Shown: positions 1 to 6,886 of the stretch, one piece after another
Position numbering within the stretch: position 1 is the stretch's first letter
Layout: the number at the start of each line of letters is the position of its first letter
From: JAEUKQ01 sp044227605
Lineage (GTDB): Bacteria; Pseudomonadota; Alphaproteobacteria; JAEUKQ01
DNA length: 12,921 nucleotides
Assembly (NCBI GenBank): GCA_044227605.1
Contig: JBGAWJ010000036.1
Coordinates: forward strand, 1-12,921
Direction: 5' to 3'
The notes under the pieces: model-generated
Databases searched by the model: none
The model's input: the letters and a program-made list of their open reading frames with translations, nothing else
Told to the model about the DNA's origin: nothing
Position numbers and translations under genes: made by a program

Positions 1-265
1 ATCCACCCTGGTCCTTTAAAACCTCATCTTGGTCGAATTGGTTTTTTAAAGTAATGACATCGGCGATTTGTCCGCTTTGGATTAAACGGCCAATAGCCTG
101 ATATATCCGTCCATGCAAAGGATCAGAAAAATGCTCAACTTTAAGAAATTCGGCAATTTTCTCATATACTAGGTTATTGACTAGCAAGGCCCCCAAAAGG
201 GCTTGCTCAATCTCATAATTAATGGGAAGATCTCTATCTTTCGTCAAGGGTGCTTGCTCTTTCAT
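1..265 (-). CDS. dnaB: Replicative DNA helicase DnaB, N-terminal part (3' end outside window)
   Basis: This is the hexameric helicase that unwinds DNA at the replication fork and recruits primase. Only the first 88 codons are visible and the frame stays open at the window edge. The translation has the conserved start of the DnaB N-terminal domain: INYEIEQALLGALLVNN, then a segment with EHFSDPLHGRIYQAI and IADVITLKNQF, as in alphaproteobacterial DnaB. The ATG at 265-263 has a clear Shine-Dalgarno AAGGGG six bases upstream. It follows rplI on the same strand with a 107-bp gap that holds a strong hairpin. The order rpsF-rpsR-rplI-dnaB is well known in bacteria and supports the call. The ATPase domain lies outside the window, so catalytic motifs cannot be checked. 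Confidence 0.93.
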   Translation of the reverse strand, partial: MKEQAPLTKDRDLPINYEIEQALLGALLVNNLVYEKIAEFLKVEHFSDPLHGRIYQAIGRLIQSGQIADVITLKNQFDQDEVLKDQGG

Positions 266-322
266 CAATAACCCCTTACAGGCAGATTTTTACCTTATAA
301 ACATTCGTTTCACTAATAATTA

Positions 323-355
323 ATGGCAGATTACCCATATTGGACAATCTGCCAT
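323..355 (-). other. Perfect 10-bp stem-loop between rplI and dnaB
   Basis: The arms 323-332 and 346-355 (ATGGCAGATT / AATCTGCCAT) are perfectly complementary around a 13-base loop. The element starts 17 bases after the rplI stop. No U-run follows on the minus strand, so it is not a standard intrinsic terminator. It may be an attenuator, a processing site or a 3'-end stabiliser separating rplI from dnaB. The 8-mer GGCAGATT recurs at 281-288, next to the dnaB ribosome binding site (see findings). Confidence 0.5.
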
Positions 356-372
356 CAATACTATAGCAGTTT

Positions 373-954
373 TTAAGCTTCCGTTGTTTCTTCTTCAGCT
401 TTTTCTTCAGTTTCTTCCAAAACAAATTCGTTTTGGGTGTTGTTTACTTCTTGGCGATCACTGTTCCTAGGAATATAGCCGCCATTTTTCTGTTGTGCGA
501 CAGCCTCTTCTAAGGATTGGGCAATGTTAGCTGTTGCTTCAATTTTTACTTCGGGATGTAGTTGTACCTGGATTGGATATAAGCCAAGAGCTTTAATTGA
601 TTTATTCAAAACAATCTGTCTTTTATCCACGGTGAACCCCATTTCAATAATAGCATTGGCTAAATCACGCACCGTGACCGAACCATATAACTGACCAGAT
701 TCACCAGCCTGGCGGACAACCACTACCGTAAGATCTTGCATTTTTGCAGCCACTTTTTCTGCTTCTTGTTTACGCTGTAAATTCGTGGCTTCTAATTGTT
801 GGCGCTGCCCTTTAAAGAATTCCAGATTTTTATCCGTCGCCCGCAATGCCTTTTTCCTGGGCAATAAAAAATTCCTGGCAAAGCCAGCCTTAACATTAAC
901 TACTTCGCCCATCTGGCCAAGCTTTTCAATGCGTTCTAAAAGAATAATTTGCAT
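373..954 (-). CDS. rplI: 50S ribosomal protein L9
   Basis: L9 binds 23S rRNA near the base of the L1 stalk and helps maintain reading-frame fidelity. The 193-residue product starts MQIILLERIEKLGQMGEVVNVK and continues into the L9 N-terminal signature GFARNFLLPRKKA. A long charged helix (about 40-75) links to the C-terminal domain (about 80-150, with GQLYGSVTVRDLA). An acidic tail follows that is poorly conserved and rich in Glu and Thr; such tails are usual in alphaproteobacterial L9, which is longer than the roughly 150 residues of E. coli. The ATG has an AAGGGTG Shine-Dalgarno four bases upstream. It lies 17 bp behind the true end of rpsR, in one operon. Confidence 0.97.
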   Translation of the reverse strand: MQIILLERIEKLGQMGEVVNVKAGFARNFLLPRKKALRATDKNLEFFKGQRQQLEATNLQRKQEAEKVAAKMQDLTVVVVRQAGESGQLYGSVTVRDLANAIIEMGFTVDKRQIVLNKSIKALGLYPIQVQLHPEVKIEATANIAQSLEEAVAQQKNGGYIPRNSDRQEVNNTQNEFVLEETEEKAEEETTEA

Positions 955-971
955 ATTACACCCTTACCTAT

Positions 972-1258
972 CTATTTCACAACATATGGCAGTAAGGCTA
1001 AAAAGCGAGAACGTTTGATCGCCTGGGATAACACACGTTGCTTCTTGCAAGATACTGCACTAATCCGACTGGGGACAATTTTCCCCGTTCGGACACAAAT
1101 TTTTGAAGCAACCGCACATCTTTATAATCAATCTTCGGTGCTTTATCGCCTGAAAAAGGACATATTTTCCGACGCCGAAAAAATGGACGTCGGCTGTTGC
1201 CACCTTCGCGACCACCCGATTGGCCTGAATAATCTTCTTGTTGGGGTGCCGGTTTCAT
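972..1258 (-). CDS. rpsR: 30S ribosomal protein S18, interrupted by one -1 frame break
   Basis: S18 binds 16S rRNA with S6 in the platform of the small subunit. The ATG at 1258 overlaps the rpsF stop as ATGA and has a GGAG Shine-Dalgarno seven bases upstream. The first 60 codons read normally and include [15 protein letters not shown] and [20 protein letters not shown]. After K60 the open frame goes off into unrelated residues and stops at 998. In the -1 frame, from base 1079, the sequence continues [20 protein letters not shown] and ends LPYVVK then TAG at 972. That is the canonical S18 C-terminal half. The joined protein is 95 residues, normal for the family. Either one A is missing (a mutation or a sequencing/assembly error) or ribosomes slip at the GGGAAAA heptamer. 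The intact downstream half argues against an old pseudogene. Confidence 0.9.
1079..1085 (-). other. rpsR: Slippery-type heptamer G GGA AAA at the rpsR frame break
   Basis: In the zero frame the codons are CGG GGA AAA TTG. The heptamer G GGA AAA fits the X XXY YYZ form used for -1 ribosomal slippage. Re-reading base 1079 gives ATT GTC CCC AGT, which encodes the conserved S18 residues IVPS. The site lies inside a short GGGGA/TCCCC inverted repeat (1071-1075 with 1082-1086). I see no convincing downstream pseudoknot or upstream internal Shine-Dalgarno. A simple missing A in the A-run explains the data equally well. Confidence 0.45.
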
Positions 1259-1674
1259 GAATTTTCTCCGCTATCAAGGGGGTTTATTTCAGTTTCAGTA
1301 TCAGCATTTTCAGACCGAGGTTTAAATGAACCTTCCCGTGAATATTCACGGTTACGGCTTTGCATCATTGCCGATGGCTCGGTTTCCAATTCTTCAACTT
1401 TTATAGTTAAATGACGCAGCAAATCTTCACTTAAACCCATATTGCGCTCCATTTCCAAAATGGCCGCTGGCGGGGCATCTAAATTAAAAAGAACATAATG
1501 ACCTTTTTTGTTCTTCTTAATTGCATAAGCAAGATTCCTCAATCCCCAATATTCTTTCTTTGTTACTTGGCCGCCTTGAGTGGTAACAATTGACGAAAAA
1601 CGCTCAACCAAACTATCAACTTGTGAAGTTGTTAGATCTTGGCGGGCAATAAAAATATTCTCATATAAAGCCAT
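1255..1674 (-). CDS. rpsF: 30S ribosomal protein S6
   Basis: S6 pairs with S18 on the 30S platform. The 139-residue product begins [20 protein letters not shown] and shows the S6 fold signatures: the [31 protein letters not shown] stretch (about 34-65), then [24 protein letters not shown]. The last 40 residues are a hydrophilic, variable tail, as in other alphaproteobacterial S6. Start choice: ATG at 1674 with GGGAG seven bases upstream. Its TGA overlaps the rpsR ATG, so the two partners are translationally coupled. It is the first gene of the rpsF-rpsR-rplI-dnaB unit behind the promoter near 1846-1818. Confidence 0.97.
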   Translation of the reverse strand: MALYENIFIARQDLTTSQVDSLVERFSSIVTTQGGQVTKKEYWGLRNLAYAIKKNKKGHYVLFNLDAPPAAILEMERNMGLSEDLLRHLTIKVEELETEPSAMMQSRNREYSREGSFKPRSENADTETEINPLDSGENS

Positions 1675-1699
1675 AAAATCTCCCTATGGATTGTGTTCA

Positions 1700-1805
1700 A
1701 TCTGATTTTTACAGATATAGCCAGTTACATAATTATATACATACTGGCAAGGAGCTAAAATAATTAGCAGCACCGCAGGGTAACGATTTGCTTTTCATAA
1801 AGCAA
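1700..1805 (-). promoter_or_regulatory. Structured 5' leader of the rpsF operon (four stem-loops)
   Basis: The predicted untranslated leader of about 137 nt contains four inverted repeats in a row. In transcript order they are TTGCTTT/AAAGCAA (1788-1805), GCTAA/TTAGC (1754-1768), GCCAGT/ACTGGC (1720-1748) and ATCTG/CAGAT (1700-1716). In many bacteria an S6:S18-binding leader represses this operon. I did not find the expected CCG bulge with confidence, so autoregulation is only a hypothesis. The first hairpin could also be the terminator of der, though the U-run is lacking. Confidence 0.4.
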
Positions 1806-1817
1806 GGATAAAAACGG

Positions 1818-1846
1818 CGTATATTATTTAATTTGATTTTTGTCAA
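1818..1846 (-). promoter_or_regulatory. Sigma70-type promoter for rpsF-rpsR-rplI-dnaB
   Basis: On the minus strand a perfect -35 box TTGACA (1846-1841) is followed after exactly 17 bases by TATACG (1823-1818), a fair -10 box. This puts the start of transcription near 1811. It begins 17 bases after the der stop codon, so the ribosomal-protein operon can be transcribed separately from der. Confidence 0.65.
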
Positions 1847-1862
1847 AAAGAATAAAAGCGAT

Positions 1863-3212
1863 TTAACGAAACCTTTTCGTGAACCTTAACCTTATAGGCA
1901 CACCACGCATATCAAATTCATCTCGCAATCTGTTCACCAGATATTTTTGGTAGGACTCTGGAAGATTTTCTGTTAGGTTTGATAATATCATTATTGTGGG
2001 CGGGCGGGTACTGGTTTGTTTAATGGCCTTGATATTCCATTGACGCCGGCTTACAAGCGGCGGCGGCATATTATCCATTGATTGGCCCAACCATTGATTT
2101 AGTTGTAGGGTCGTGAAAGACATGTTCCAAACATCGTAAATTTGAATAACTTCCTGAAGCAATAATTCTAAATTAAAAGAGGTTTTGGCTGAAACAGGTA
2201 CAAAACGCATCCCCTTGCTCTGAGGAAGGGAATTTTCTAATTTTTTACGGAAATTAACCATAAAACTATTCTTATCGGAAATAAGATCCCATTTATTTAA
2301 AGCAATAATAAGCGCTTTACCTTCTTTTTCCGCTTGATTAGCGATTGATAAATCTTGTCCTTCTAATCCCGAATTAATATCAACAACCAGAACGACAATA
2401 TTTGCTTGTTTAATGGCTTTTTCGGTTTCATCAGTTGAAATTTTTTCCAGTTCATCCAGAACTTTTGCCTTTTTCCGTAACCCGGCTGTATCAATTAATT
2501 CTAATTGATGACCACGATAGTTCCATTTTAGCCAAATGGTATCCCTCGTTGTGCCTGCTTCTGGGCTGGTAATAAGCCTTTCTTGTTTAAGAAAAGCATT
2601 AATTAAGCTCGATTTACCAACATTTGGCCTGCCAATGATGGCTAATTTAATTGGAAAAACTTTTTCTTCTTCAGCGTTCAGTGCAATCGATAAAGAAGGG
2701 GAAGCTGTTAAGAATTTTTGATAACCTTGATAAATTGTCTGGTAAAGATCTGCCAAGCCAAGGCCGTGCTCTGCCGAAACAAACAACCCTTCTCCTAAAC
2801 CAAGGTTGTTTAAAGAAGATATTAAATCCGGGTCTATTTTTCCTTCAATTTTGTTCGCAACCGCGCGCATCGGTTTTGAAAGTTTTCGTAACCGATTAGC
2901 AATATCCCTATCCTCACCAATGACTCCCACCCGGCCGTCCACAACAAATAATATTAAATCTACATTCTTTAAAACATCCCAGCTAATCGTTTGGGCTTTA
3001 GCAGATAATGAGCTGGAAAAATGATTTTGGAACCCGGCTGTATCGACCAGTTTAAACTCCATATCCCCCCAACTGACCGTTTCTTCTTGCCAGTCGCGGG
3101 TAACGCCCGGCTGATCATAAACAATAGCCGCTTTATGGCCAACTAATCTATTAAAAAGTGTCGACTTGCCGACATTTGGTCTGCCGACGATAGCAACGGT
3201 AAAATGATTCAT
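1863..3212 (-). CDS. der: Ribosome assembly GTPase Der (EngA)
   Basis: Der is an essential GTPase with two tandem G domains that acts in maturation of the 50S subunit. G domain 1 has the P-loop GRPNVGKS (10-17), DTAGF (57-61) and G4 motif NKIE (120-123). G domain 2 has GRPNVGKS (194-201), DTAGLRKK (241-248) and NKWD (306-309). The C-terminal KH-like domain (about 345-449) includes PPLVSRRQWNIKAIKQTSTRPP and ends in a basic tail. At 449 residues it is near the family norm. The ATG is well placed relative to the P-loop, but no good Shine-Dalgarno is visible upstream. It follows bamB on the same strand with 153 bp between them; the YfgM-BamB-Der order is common in proteobacteria. Confidence 0.97.
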   Translation of the reverse strand: MNHFTVAIVGRPNVGKSTLFNRLVGHKAAIVYDQPGVTRDWQEETVSWGDMEFKLVDTAGFQNHFSSSLSAKAQTISWDVLKNVDLILFVVDGRVGVIGEDRDIANRLRKLSKPMRAVANKIEGKIDPDLISSLNNLGLGEGLFVSAEHGLGLADLYQTIYQGYQKFLTASPSLSIALNAEEEKVFPIKLAIIGRPNVGKSSLINAFLKQERLITSPEAGTTRDTIWLKWNYRGHQLELIDTAGLRKKAKVLDELEKISTDETEKAIKQANIVVLVVDINSGLEGQDLSIANQAEKEGKALIIALNKWDLISDKNSFMVNFRKKLENSLPQSKGMRFVPVSAKTSFNLELLLQEVIQIYDVWNMSFTTLQLNQWLGQSMDNMPPPLVSRRQWNIKAIKQTSTRPPTIMILSNLTENLPESYQKYLVNRLRDEFDMRGVPIRLRFTKRFR

Positions 3213-3292
3213 GTATGAAGGGAATGTCCGTTAAATTATTCAAATATAAAAGTAATTTTACTTACTTGGTAGGATAAGAAACGATGGTCACA

Positions 3293-3361
3293 AAATAATC
3301 ATGACTATTTCGTACCTAGCAACAAAACGGGACTGTTTTTGATCATTTCTTGCCCAGCAAC
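3293..3361. repeat. Near-palindrome and imperfect direct repeat between bamB and der
   Basis: An 18-bp near-palindrome lies at 3293-3310, with arms AAATAATCA and TGACTATTT and one mismatched pair. Overlapping it, the 17-mer at 3307-3323 (ATTTCGTACCTAGCAAC) recurs at 3345-3361 (ATTTCTTGCCCAGCAAC) with 14 of 17 matches. This may be an operator upstream of der or the remnant of a duplication. Nothing ties it to a known regulator. Confidence 0.3.
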
Positions 3362-3365
3362 CCAT

Positions 3366-4697
3366 TTATTTAAAAGCTATGATAGTGCCATTCTTAATTG
3401 TTAATAACATAATGTTGTTAACAATAATCGGAGCCATAACGAACCCATTATTGATTTTTTGCTTCGATATCAAATGGCCGTCTTGGGGAGAAAGATAAAG
3501 AATTTCCCCAACCGAATTGGTAATAATAAGATTTTCCTGGGCAATAACCGGCCCAAACCACTGAATATCTTGCTTTGTTTGCTTTTTATCCAAAAAATCA
3601 GGCAAAAATTTAGACCAATAGACACGCCCACTTCCACGTTGGATAGCAAGCAATTCCTTGCGATCAGTCAAAACAAATAAATGATCGCCTGCTATCCAAG
3701 GCGTCTGGTCAGAGCCAATCTGCAATTCCCACTGACGCCCCCCCCGTATAAGATCTAACGCTACCAATAACGAATTATGATTAATGACTAGTACTAATTC
3801 CTTATCAATAATGACGCCTGCTCTAATGCTACTGAGATTGGCAATCGACCCACCAAATTTGGAGGTGCTAATACTGTCAGTCCACAACAACTGGCCCGTC
3901 TCTGCTCTTAACCCAAATATTTCTCCTGAATTAAATGCTACAACCACTATGTCCCCCGCAACAGCTGCAGCCGGTGATCCAACCAATGTTGGATTTTCTT
4001 GGGAGCCTTTATAAAACCATAAAATACTGCCCGTATTTTCTTCTAGAGCAACCAAACGGCCGTCCATAGTAGTAACAAAGATTTTTTTATTAGATAAGAC
4101 AGGGCTGGAATGAATAGGGGCCCCCAGATATGTTGCCCAAAGTTTTTTCCCATTTTTAGCATCAAGGGCTATTATTTGGCCAAAAGGACTTGCAACATAT
4201 AGTATCTGGCCATCTTCCTTTACGGATAATCCTACCCCTGTAAATTCATCGGTTTCCCCGTAAACTTTTAAATTCAGCCGCCATCTAGTTCTTCCCGTAT
4301 TTAAATCAATAGCTGAAACAAACATATTCCCATTGGCGATGAAGACGGTGTCATTCGCCACCACAGGTCCCGTTAAGAAAAAATGCCGCCCATCTTGCCC
4401 AAGGCCAATATTTGTTTGCCACAATTCTTTAGGTTGGCCGGTAAAAGACAAATGATCAGGATTATGACTTGCGTTCGCATGAAACTGGGGCCAGGTTACT
4501 AAATTTTTTGGGGATGGCACAATAATCTTTGTATGTGCTAATTCCCGATCGCCCTCAGTACGACCGAATTTTTGTAAAATATCGATTCGTTCGCCCAGTA
4601 AAGGTGGTTGTTTCTTCTCACCACCCAACCAACCACAAGCTGATAACATCAATAAAAACAGGCACGATACAACCCAACCTTTACAATTAGTTCCCAT
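3366..4697 (-). CDS. bamB: Outer membrane assembly lipoprotein BamB (beta-propeller)
   Basis: BamB is the propeller-shaped lipoprotein of the BAM complex, which inserts beta-barrel proteins into the outer membrane. The start at 4697 (ATG, AAAGG seven bases upstream) gives a short lipoprotein signal, MGTNCKGWVVSCLFLLML followed by lipobox LSAC with the lipidated Cys at 21. The mature part carries repeated PQQ-propeller blades such as VFIANGNMFVSAIDLNTG, ILYVASPFGQIIALDAKNGK, IFVTTMDGRLVALEENTGS and IFGLRAETGQLLWTD. The reading frame is open up to a TTG at 4760 that overlaps the upstream gene. An ATG at 4733 with AAGG at good spacing is a real alternative giving 12 more residues. The neighbours YfgM-like and der match the usual order. 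Confidence 0.9.
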   Translation of the reverse strand: MGTNCKGWVVSCLFLLMLSACGWLGGEKKQPPLLGERIDILQKFGRTEGDRELAHTKIIVPSPKNLVTWPQFHANASHNPDHLSFTGQPKELWQTNIGLGQDGRHFFLTGPVVANDTVFIANGNMFVSAIDLNTGRTRWRLNLKVYGETDEFTGVGLSVKEDGQILYVASPFGQIIALDAKNGKKLWATYLGAPIHSSPVLSNKKIFVTTMDGRLVALEENTGSILWFYKGSQENPTLVGSPAAAVAGDIVVVAFNSGEIFGLRAETGQLLWTDSISTSKFGGSIANLSSIRAGVIIDKELVLVINHNSLLVALDLIRGGRQWELQIGSDQTPWIAGDHLFVLTDRKELLAIQRGSGRVYWSKFLPDFLDKKQTKQDIQWFGPVIAQENLIITNSVGEILYLSPQDGHLISKQKINNGFVMAPIIVNNIMLLTIKNGTIIAFK

Positions 4698-4752
4698 TAA
4701 CGAACCTTTCATCTTCAAATCTGAATTAATCATTCCAAACGCCTTAATGAGA

Positions 4753-5421
4753 TTATTCAATTGTTTTTAACAATTCCGTTAATCGCCTACGCATATTAAC
4801 AGGAGCGTTAGGATTGTCTATTATCCTTATAATCCCTTCCTTAGCCTCTAAAATTTGTCCAAGCTTTAGATGAAGCAACACTTGCACTTCCCTCATCGAT
4901 AAAGCCAAAGCAGGATCAGTAGTGGAAGTTTTTAAAGACTTTTCCAAGGTTTTATTCATGTTTGATAAGTCATTAGCATTTATTTCCGGCATTTCAATCA
5001 GCAATAAAGCATGTTTGATCATAGATAGCTGCCGGTAAGGGTAATATACCCCTTGATCTTCGCTGATACCGTTATAAATATTGATTGCTGTTGCCAGTTT
5101 ACCCGATTTAACGCGCAAAGCGGCTAACTCAAACCTTGCCAGCATAGAGTAGCCGCCTTCTTCCTTTATCAGACTGAGTAATAAATCTTCAGCATTGAGG
5201 GGATCCCCAGATGCAATAATCTCTTGTGCCTTTTGATATATTATTGCCCTTTCATACTGTCGATTTTCCTGCTGTTGCCGCCACCAAACAAGAACAACAG
5301 TGAGTAAGATAATCGCTAAAATTATAGTGAGAAGCCAAGAACCGTATTTCTTCCAAATTTTAGACATTTGGTCACGACGAATATCTTCTTCAATTTCTCT
5401 AAAAATTTCATTCAAAAGCAT
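4753..5421 (-). CDS. YfgM-like inner-membrane TPR protein (TPR_21 family)
   Basis: The protein has an N-terminal cytoplasmic segment with the family motif IFREIEEDIRRDQMSKIWKKYG. One transmembrane helix follows (about residues 29-47, LLTIILAIILLTVVLVWW), then a helical periplasmic domain of weak TPR repeats (about 55-220). In E. coli YfgM associates with the SecYEG translocon and periplasmic chaperones, and this product probably helps envelope protein biogenesis in the same way. It sits directly upstream of bamB and der. Two starts are possible. The ATG at 5421 lies only two bases after AGGAG. The TTG at 5415 is eight bases after AGGAG and would begin MNEIFREIEED, closer to relatives that start just before IFRE. 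The shorter form may be the real one. Confidence 0.82.
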   Translation of the reverse strand: MLLNEIFREIEEDIRRDQMSKIWKKYGSWLLTIILAIILLTVVLVWWRQQQENRQYERAIIYQKAQEIIASGDPLNAEDLLLSLIKEEGGYSMLARFELAALRVKSGKLATAINIYNGISEDQGVYYPYRQLSMIKHALLLIEMPEINANDLSNMNKTLEKSLKTSTTDPALALSMREVQVLLHLKLGQILEAKEGIIRIIDNPNAPVNMRRRLTELLKTIE

Positions 5422-5632
5422 CTCTCCTATCTTTGCGGCATCATCTTATCGCAGTGGGGTAGAATTTAAAAAAACCTTTTTTAAATCAAATTTGGTGTGC
5501 CAGTATTGCCCAATATTATCCCGTCTACAGTTGTTTAACATAAAATGGGTTGCGTCCAATCAAAATATCGCCATCTCCCCTTTGGATAAAAAATTTCCAG
5601 CAAAAGCAAACTTGGATTATAGATACGAACTT

Positions 5633-5662
5633 TGCGAGTCAGGCAAGATACTTTTTACATTA
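5633..5662 (+). promoter_or_regulatory. Possible gcrA promoter overlapping a GANTC site
   Basis: TTGCGA at 5633-5638 is followed by TACATT about 18 bases later, each box matching the sigma70 consensus at four of six positions. GAGTC (5636-5640) overlaps the -35 box. GANTC is the CcrM methylation target that GcrA reads with sigma70. The match is weak and only suggestive. Confidence 0.25.
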
Positions 5663-5715
5663 TTTGTGATTAAAAAAACTTGCTCTTCATTAAAATTTAT
5701 ATTTAGTATTAATAG

Positions 5716-5743
5716 TATGTTGTTTAAAAAATAACACAACATA
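5716..5743. repeat. 8-bp perfect inverted repeat upstream of gcrA
   Basis: TATGTTGT (5716-5723) and ACAACATA (5736-5743) form a perfect inverted repeat with a 12-base AT-rich spacer, 54 bases before the gcrA start. It could be an operator for a dimeric regulator or a leader hairpin. No known binding consensus is recognised. Confidence 0.35.
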
Positions 5744-5797
5744 TAGCAATATTATTGGCAAACCTTTCGCGCAACAACCAACAAAGAAGTAATAAAA

Positions 5798-6169
5798 ATG
5801 GCCTGGACAGATCAACGCGTAGAAATGCTTAAGAAATTTTGGTTACAGGGGTTTTCTGCAAGTCAGATTGCCAAAAAGCTTGGGGGAGTTACGAGAAATG
5901 CGGTCATCGGCAAAGCCCACCGGATGGGTTTAACCGGAAGGCTATCTCCCATTAAACGTCAAGAAGCCAAAACTTCAATTGAAGTTTTTCAAACTGATTT
6001 CAGGCCGTTAACAGATACGCAATCTGTTAAAAAACCTTGTATGTGGCCGGTCGGTGACCCTAAACAGTCGGATTTTCATTTTTGTGGGCACGATTCGGAA
6101 GTTGGAAGGCCTTATTGTACCGAACATTGTGTGATTGCCTATAACCGGAAACATGAGTCAGCGGCATAA
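5798..6169 (+). CDS. gcrA: Cell cycle regulator GcrA
   Basis: GcrA is an alphaproteobacterial co-regulator that binds sigma70-RNA polymerase and activates promoters carrying CcrM-methylated GANTC sites. The 123-residue product has the diagnostic N-terminal helix-turn-helix: MAWTDQRVEMLKKFWLQGFS, then ASQIAKKLGG and TRNAVIGKAHRMGL (to about 45). A short linker leads to the conserved C-terminal sigma-binding region CMWPVGDP...FHFCGHDSEVGRPYCTEHC (81-111) with Cys 81, 96, 107 and 111. It is shorter than the Caulobacter protein because of a compact linker. The Shine-Dalgarno is weak (AAGAAG). It stands alone, divergent from the YfgM-like gene. Its presence, with divK-pleD nearby, implies a CcrM-type methyltransferase elsewhere in the genome. 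Confidence 0.95.
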   Translation: MAWTDQRVEMLKKFWLQGFSASQIAKKLGGVTRNAVIGKAHRMGLTGRLSPIKRQEAKTSIEVFQTDFRPLTDTQSVKKPCMWPVGDPKQSDFHFCGHDSEVGRPYCTEHCVIAYNRKHESAA

Positions 6170-6187
6170 AGTTTACCTTTTAAACTT
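6169..6187 (+). terminator. Weak hairpin directly after gcrA
   Basis: AAGTTTA and TAAACTT pair around a five-base loop, starting at the last base of the gcrA stop codon. The stem is AT-rich and no clear U-run follows, so termination efficiency is doubtful. The convergent gene ends about 85 bases further on. Confidence 0.25.
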
Positions 6188-6272
6188 ATCTGTTAAAAAT
6201 GGCTAAGCTCATAAGAATTGTTAAAAAAGTTAATATCCATCAGTTTTGCGTATAAATATACTAAGTTTTATA

Positions 6273-6836
6273 TCATGGTGGTGGCTGGTTTAAATCCTGC
6301 ATTGCCGGTACATCGGCATAATATTGACGGCTTGCAGTTTCCATTACCCCCTGAATCCCTACCAAAAGCATTGCCGGTTTATTCGGATCATCCACACTGA
6401 GGGGTAAGGTAATCCTTTCATAAACCAAGTATTTCTCACCACGTCGCTTGAGATTTACCCTATAAAAATTAGGGCCAGCTGTTTCTGCCGACTCTTTAAA
6501 AGCATGGATAGTTGCATGACGTTGAAAATTATCACTTAGTTCGTTGGCCCAATGCCCCTGAAGACTACATCTGCTGATTTTATCAAGTTCTGCACCGCTT
6601 AAGCGGTAGCGAAAAAGAAATGGCTGTTTACCTGTCGGATCAGGGTAAATTTCAATTAATAAAATCCAACCCAACATAAATACCAAATCCACCGGATTAA
6701 TATCCGAACGTGCAGGCATAAGCCGCCCATTTCGTAAATTGTCCCAGTAATTAAATAATTTTATTAATTTATTGTTCTGTATTTCAGCTAAGCTCAGAAC
6801 AGCCATTTCACCTTCAATTAGATCATTTCCAGCCAT
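6273..6836 (-). CDS. PAS_5 (DUF1457) domain protein
   Basis: This 187-residue soluble protein consists almost wholly of one PAS_5-type sensory domain, a family common in alphaproteobacteria. Family features are the LFNYWDNLRNGRLMPARSDINP segment (about 29-50, positions approximate), the hydrophobic strand FMLGWILLIEIYPD, then PFLFRYRLSGAELDKISR and the LQGHWANELSD stretch. A later block, YLVYERITLPLSVDDP, ends the domain. There is no output domain, so its role is unknown; single-domain members may act by protein contact. The ATG at 6836 has GAGGA about six bases upstream. A CtrA-like site lies about 50 bases before the start. It follows rsmB on the same strand with a 91-bp gap, so it may be co-transcribed or have its own promoter. 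Confidence 0.8.
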   Translation of the reverse strand: MAGNDLIEGEMAVLSLAEIQNNKLIKLFNYWDNLRNGRLMPARSDINPVDLVFMLGWILLIEIYPDPTGKQPFLFRYRLSGAELDKISRCSLQGHWANELSDNFQRHATIHAFKESAETAGPNFYRVNLKRRGEKYLVYERITLPLSVDDPNKPAMLLVGIQGVMETASRQYYADVPAMQDLNQPPP

Positions 6837-6886
6837 TCTAAATCCTCAATATCTATTAATTAAGGAAAGAGGGTATCTGTTAATCA

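Larger units (their letters stand above)
5422..5797. promoter_or_regulatory. 376-bp divergent intergenic region between the YfgM-like gene and gcrA
   Basis: This spacer has no supportable gene; reading frames across it have no recognisable protein and mostly continue antisense to the YfgM-like gene. It must carry both divergent promoters. Visible signals are one GAGTC (GANTC type) at 5636-5640, a weak TTGCGA...TACATT promoter-like pair beside it, and an 8-bp inverted repeat at 5716-5743. The rest is AT-rich sequence without clear structure. Confidence 0.5.

Noticed and set aside
320..334. TTAA-N7-TTAC resembling a CtrA site near dnaB
   Set aside because: Only seven of eight consensus bases match, it lies inside a strong hairpin, and such matches are common in AT-rich DNA.
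998..1258. 86-residue open frame taken as a complete S18
   Set aside because: Its last 26 residues bear no similarity to S18, whereas the -1 frame holds the conserved half down to 972.
949..1260. 103-codon plus-strand frame opposite rpsR
   Set aside because: It is an antisense shadow of a clear ribosomal protein gene with no domain of its own.
5300..5734. 144-codon open frame on the plus strand across the gcrA upstream region
   Set aside because: It starts antisense to the YfgM-like gene, has no recognisable domain and no Shine-Dalgarno, and fills a region expected to hold promoters.
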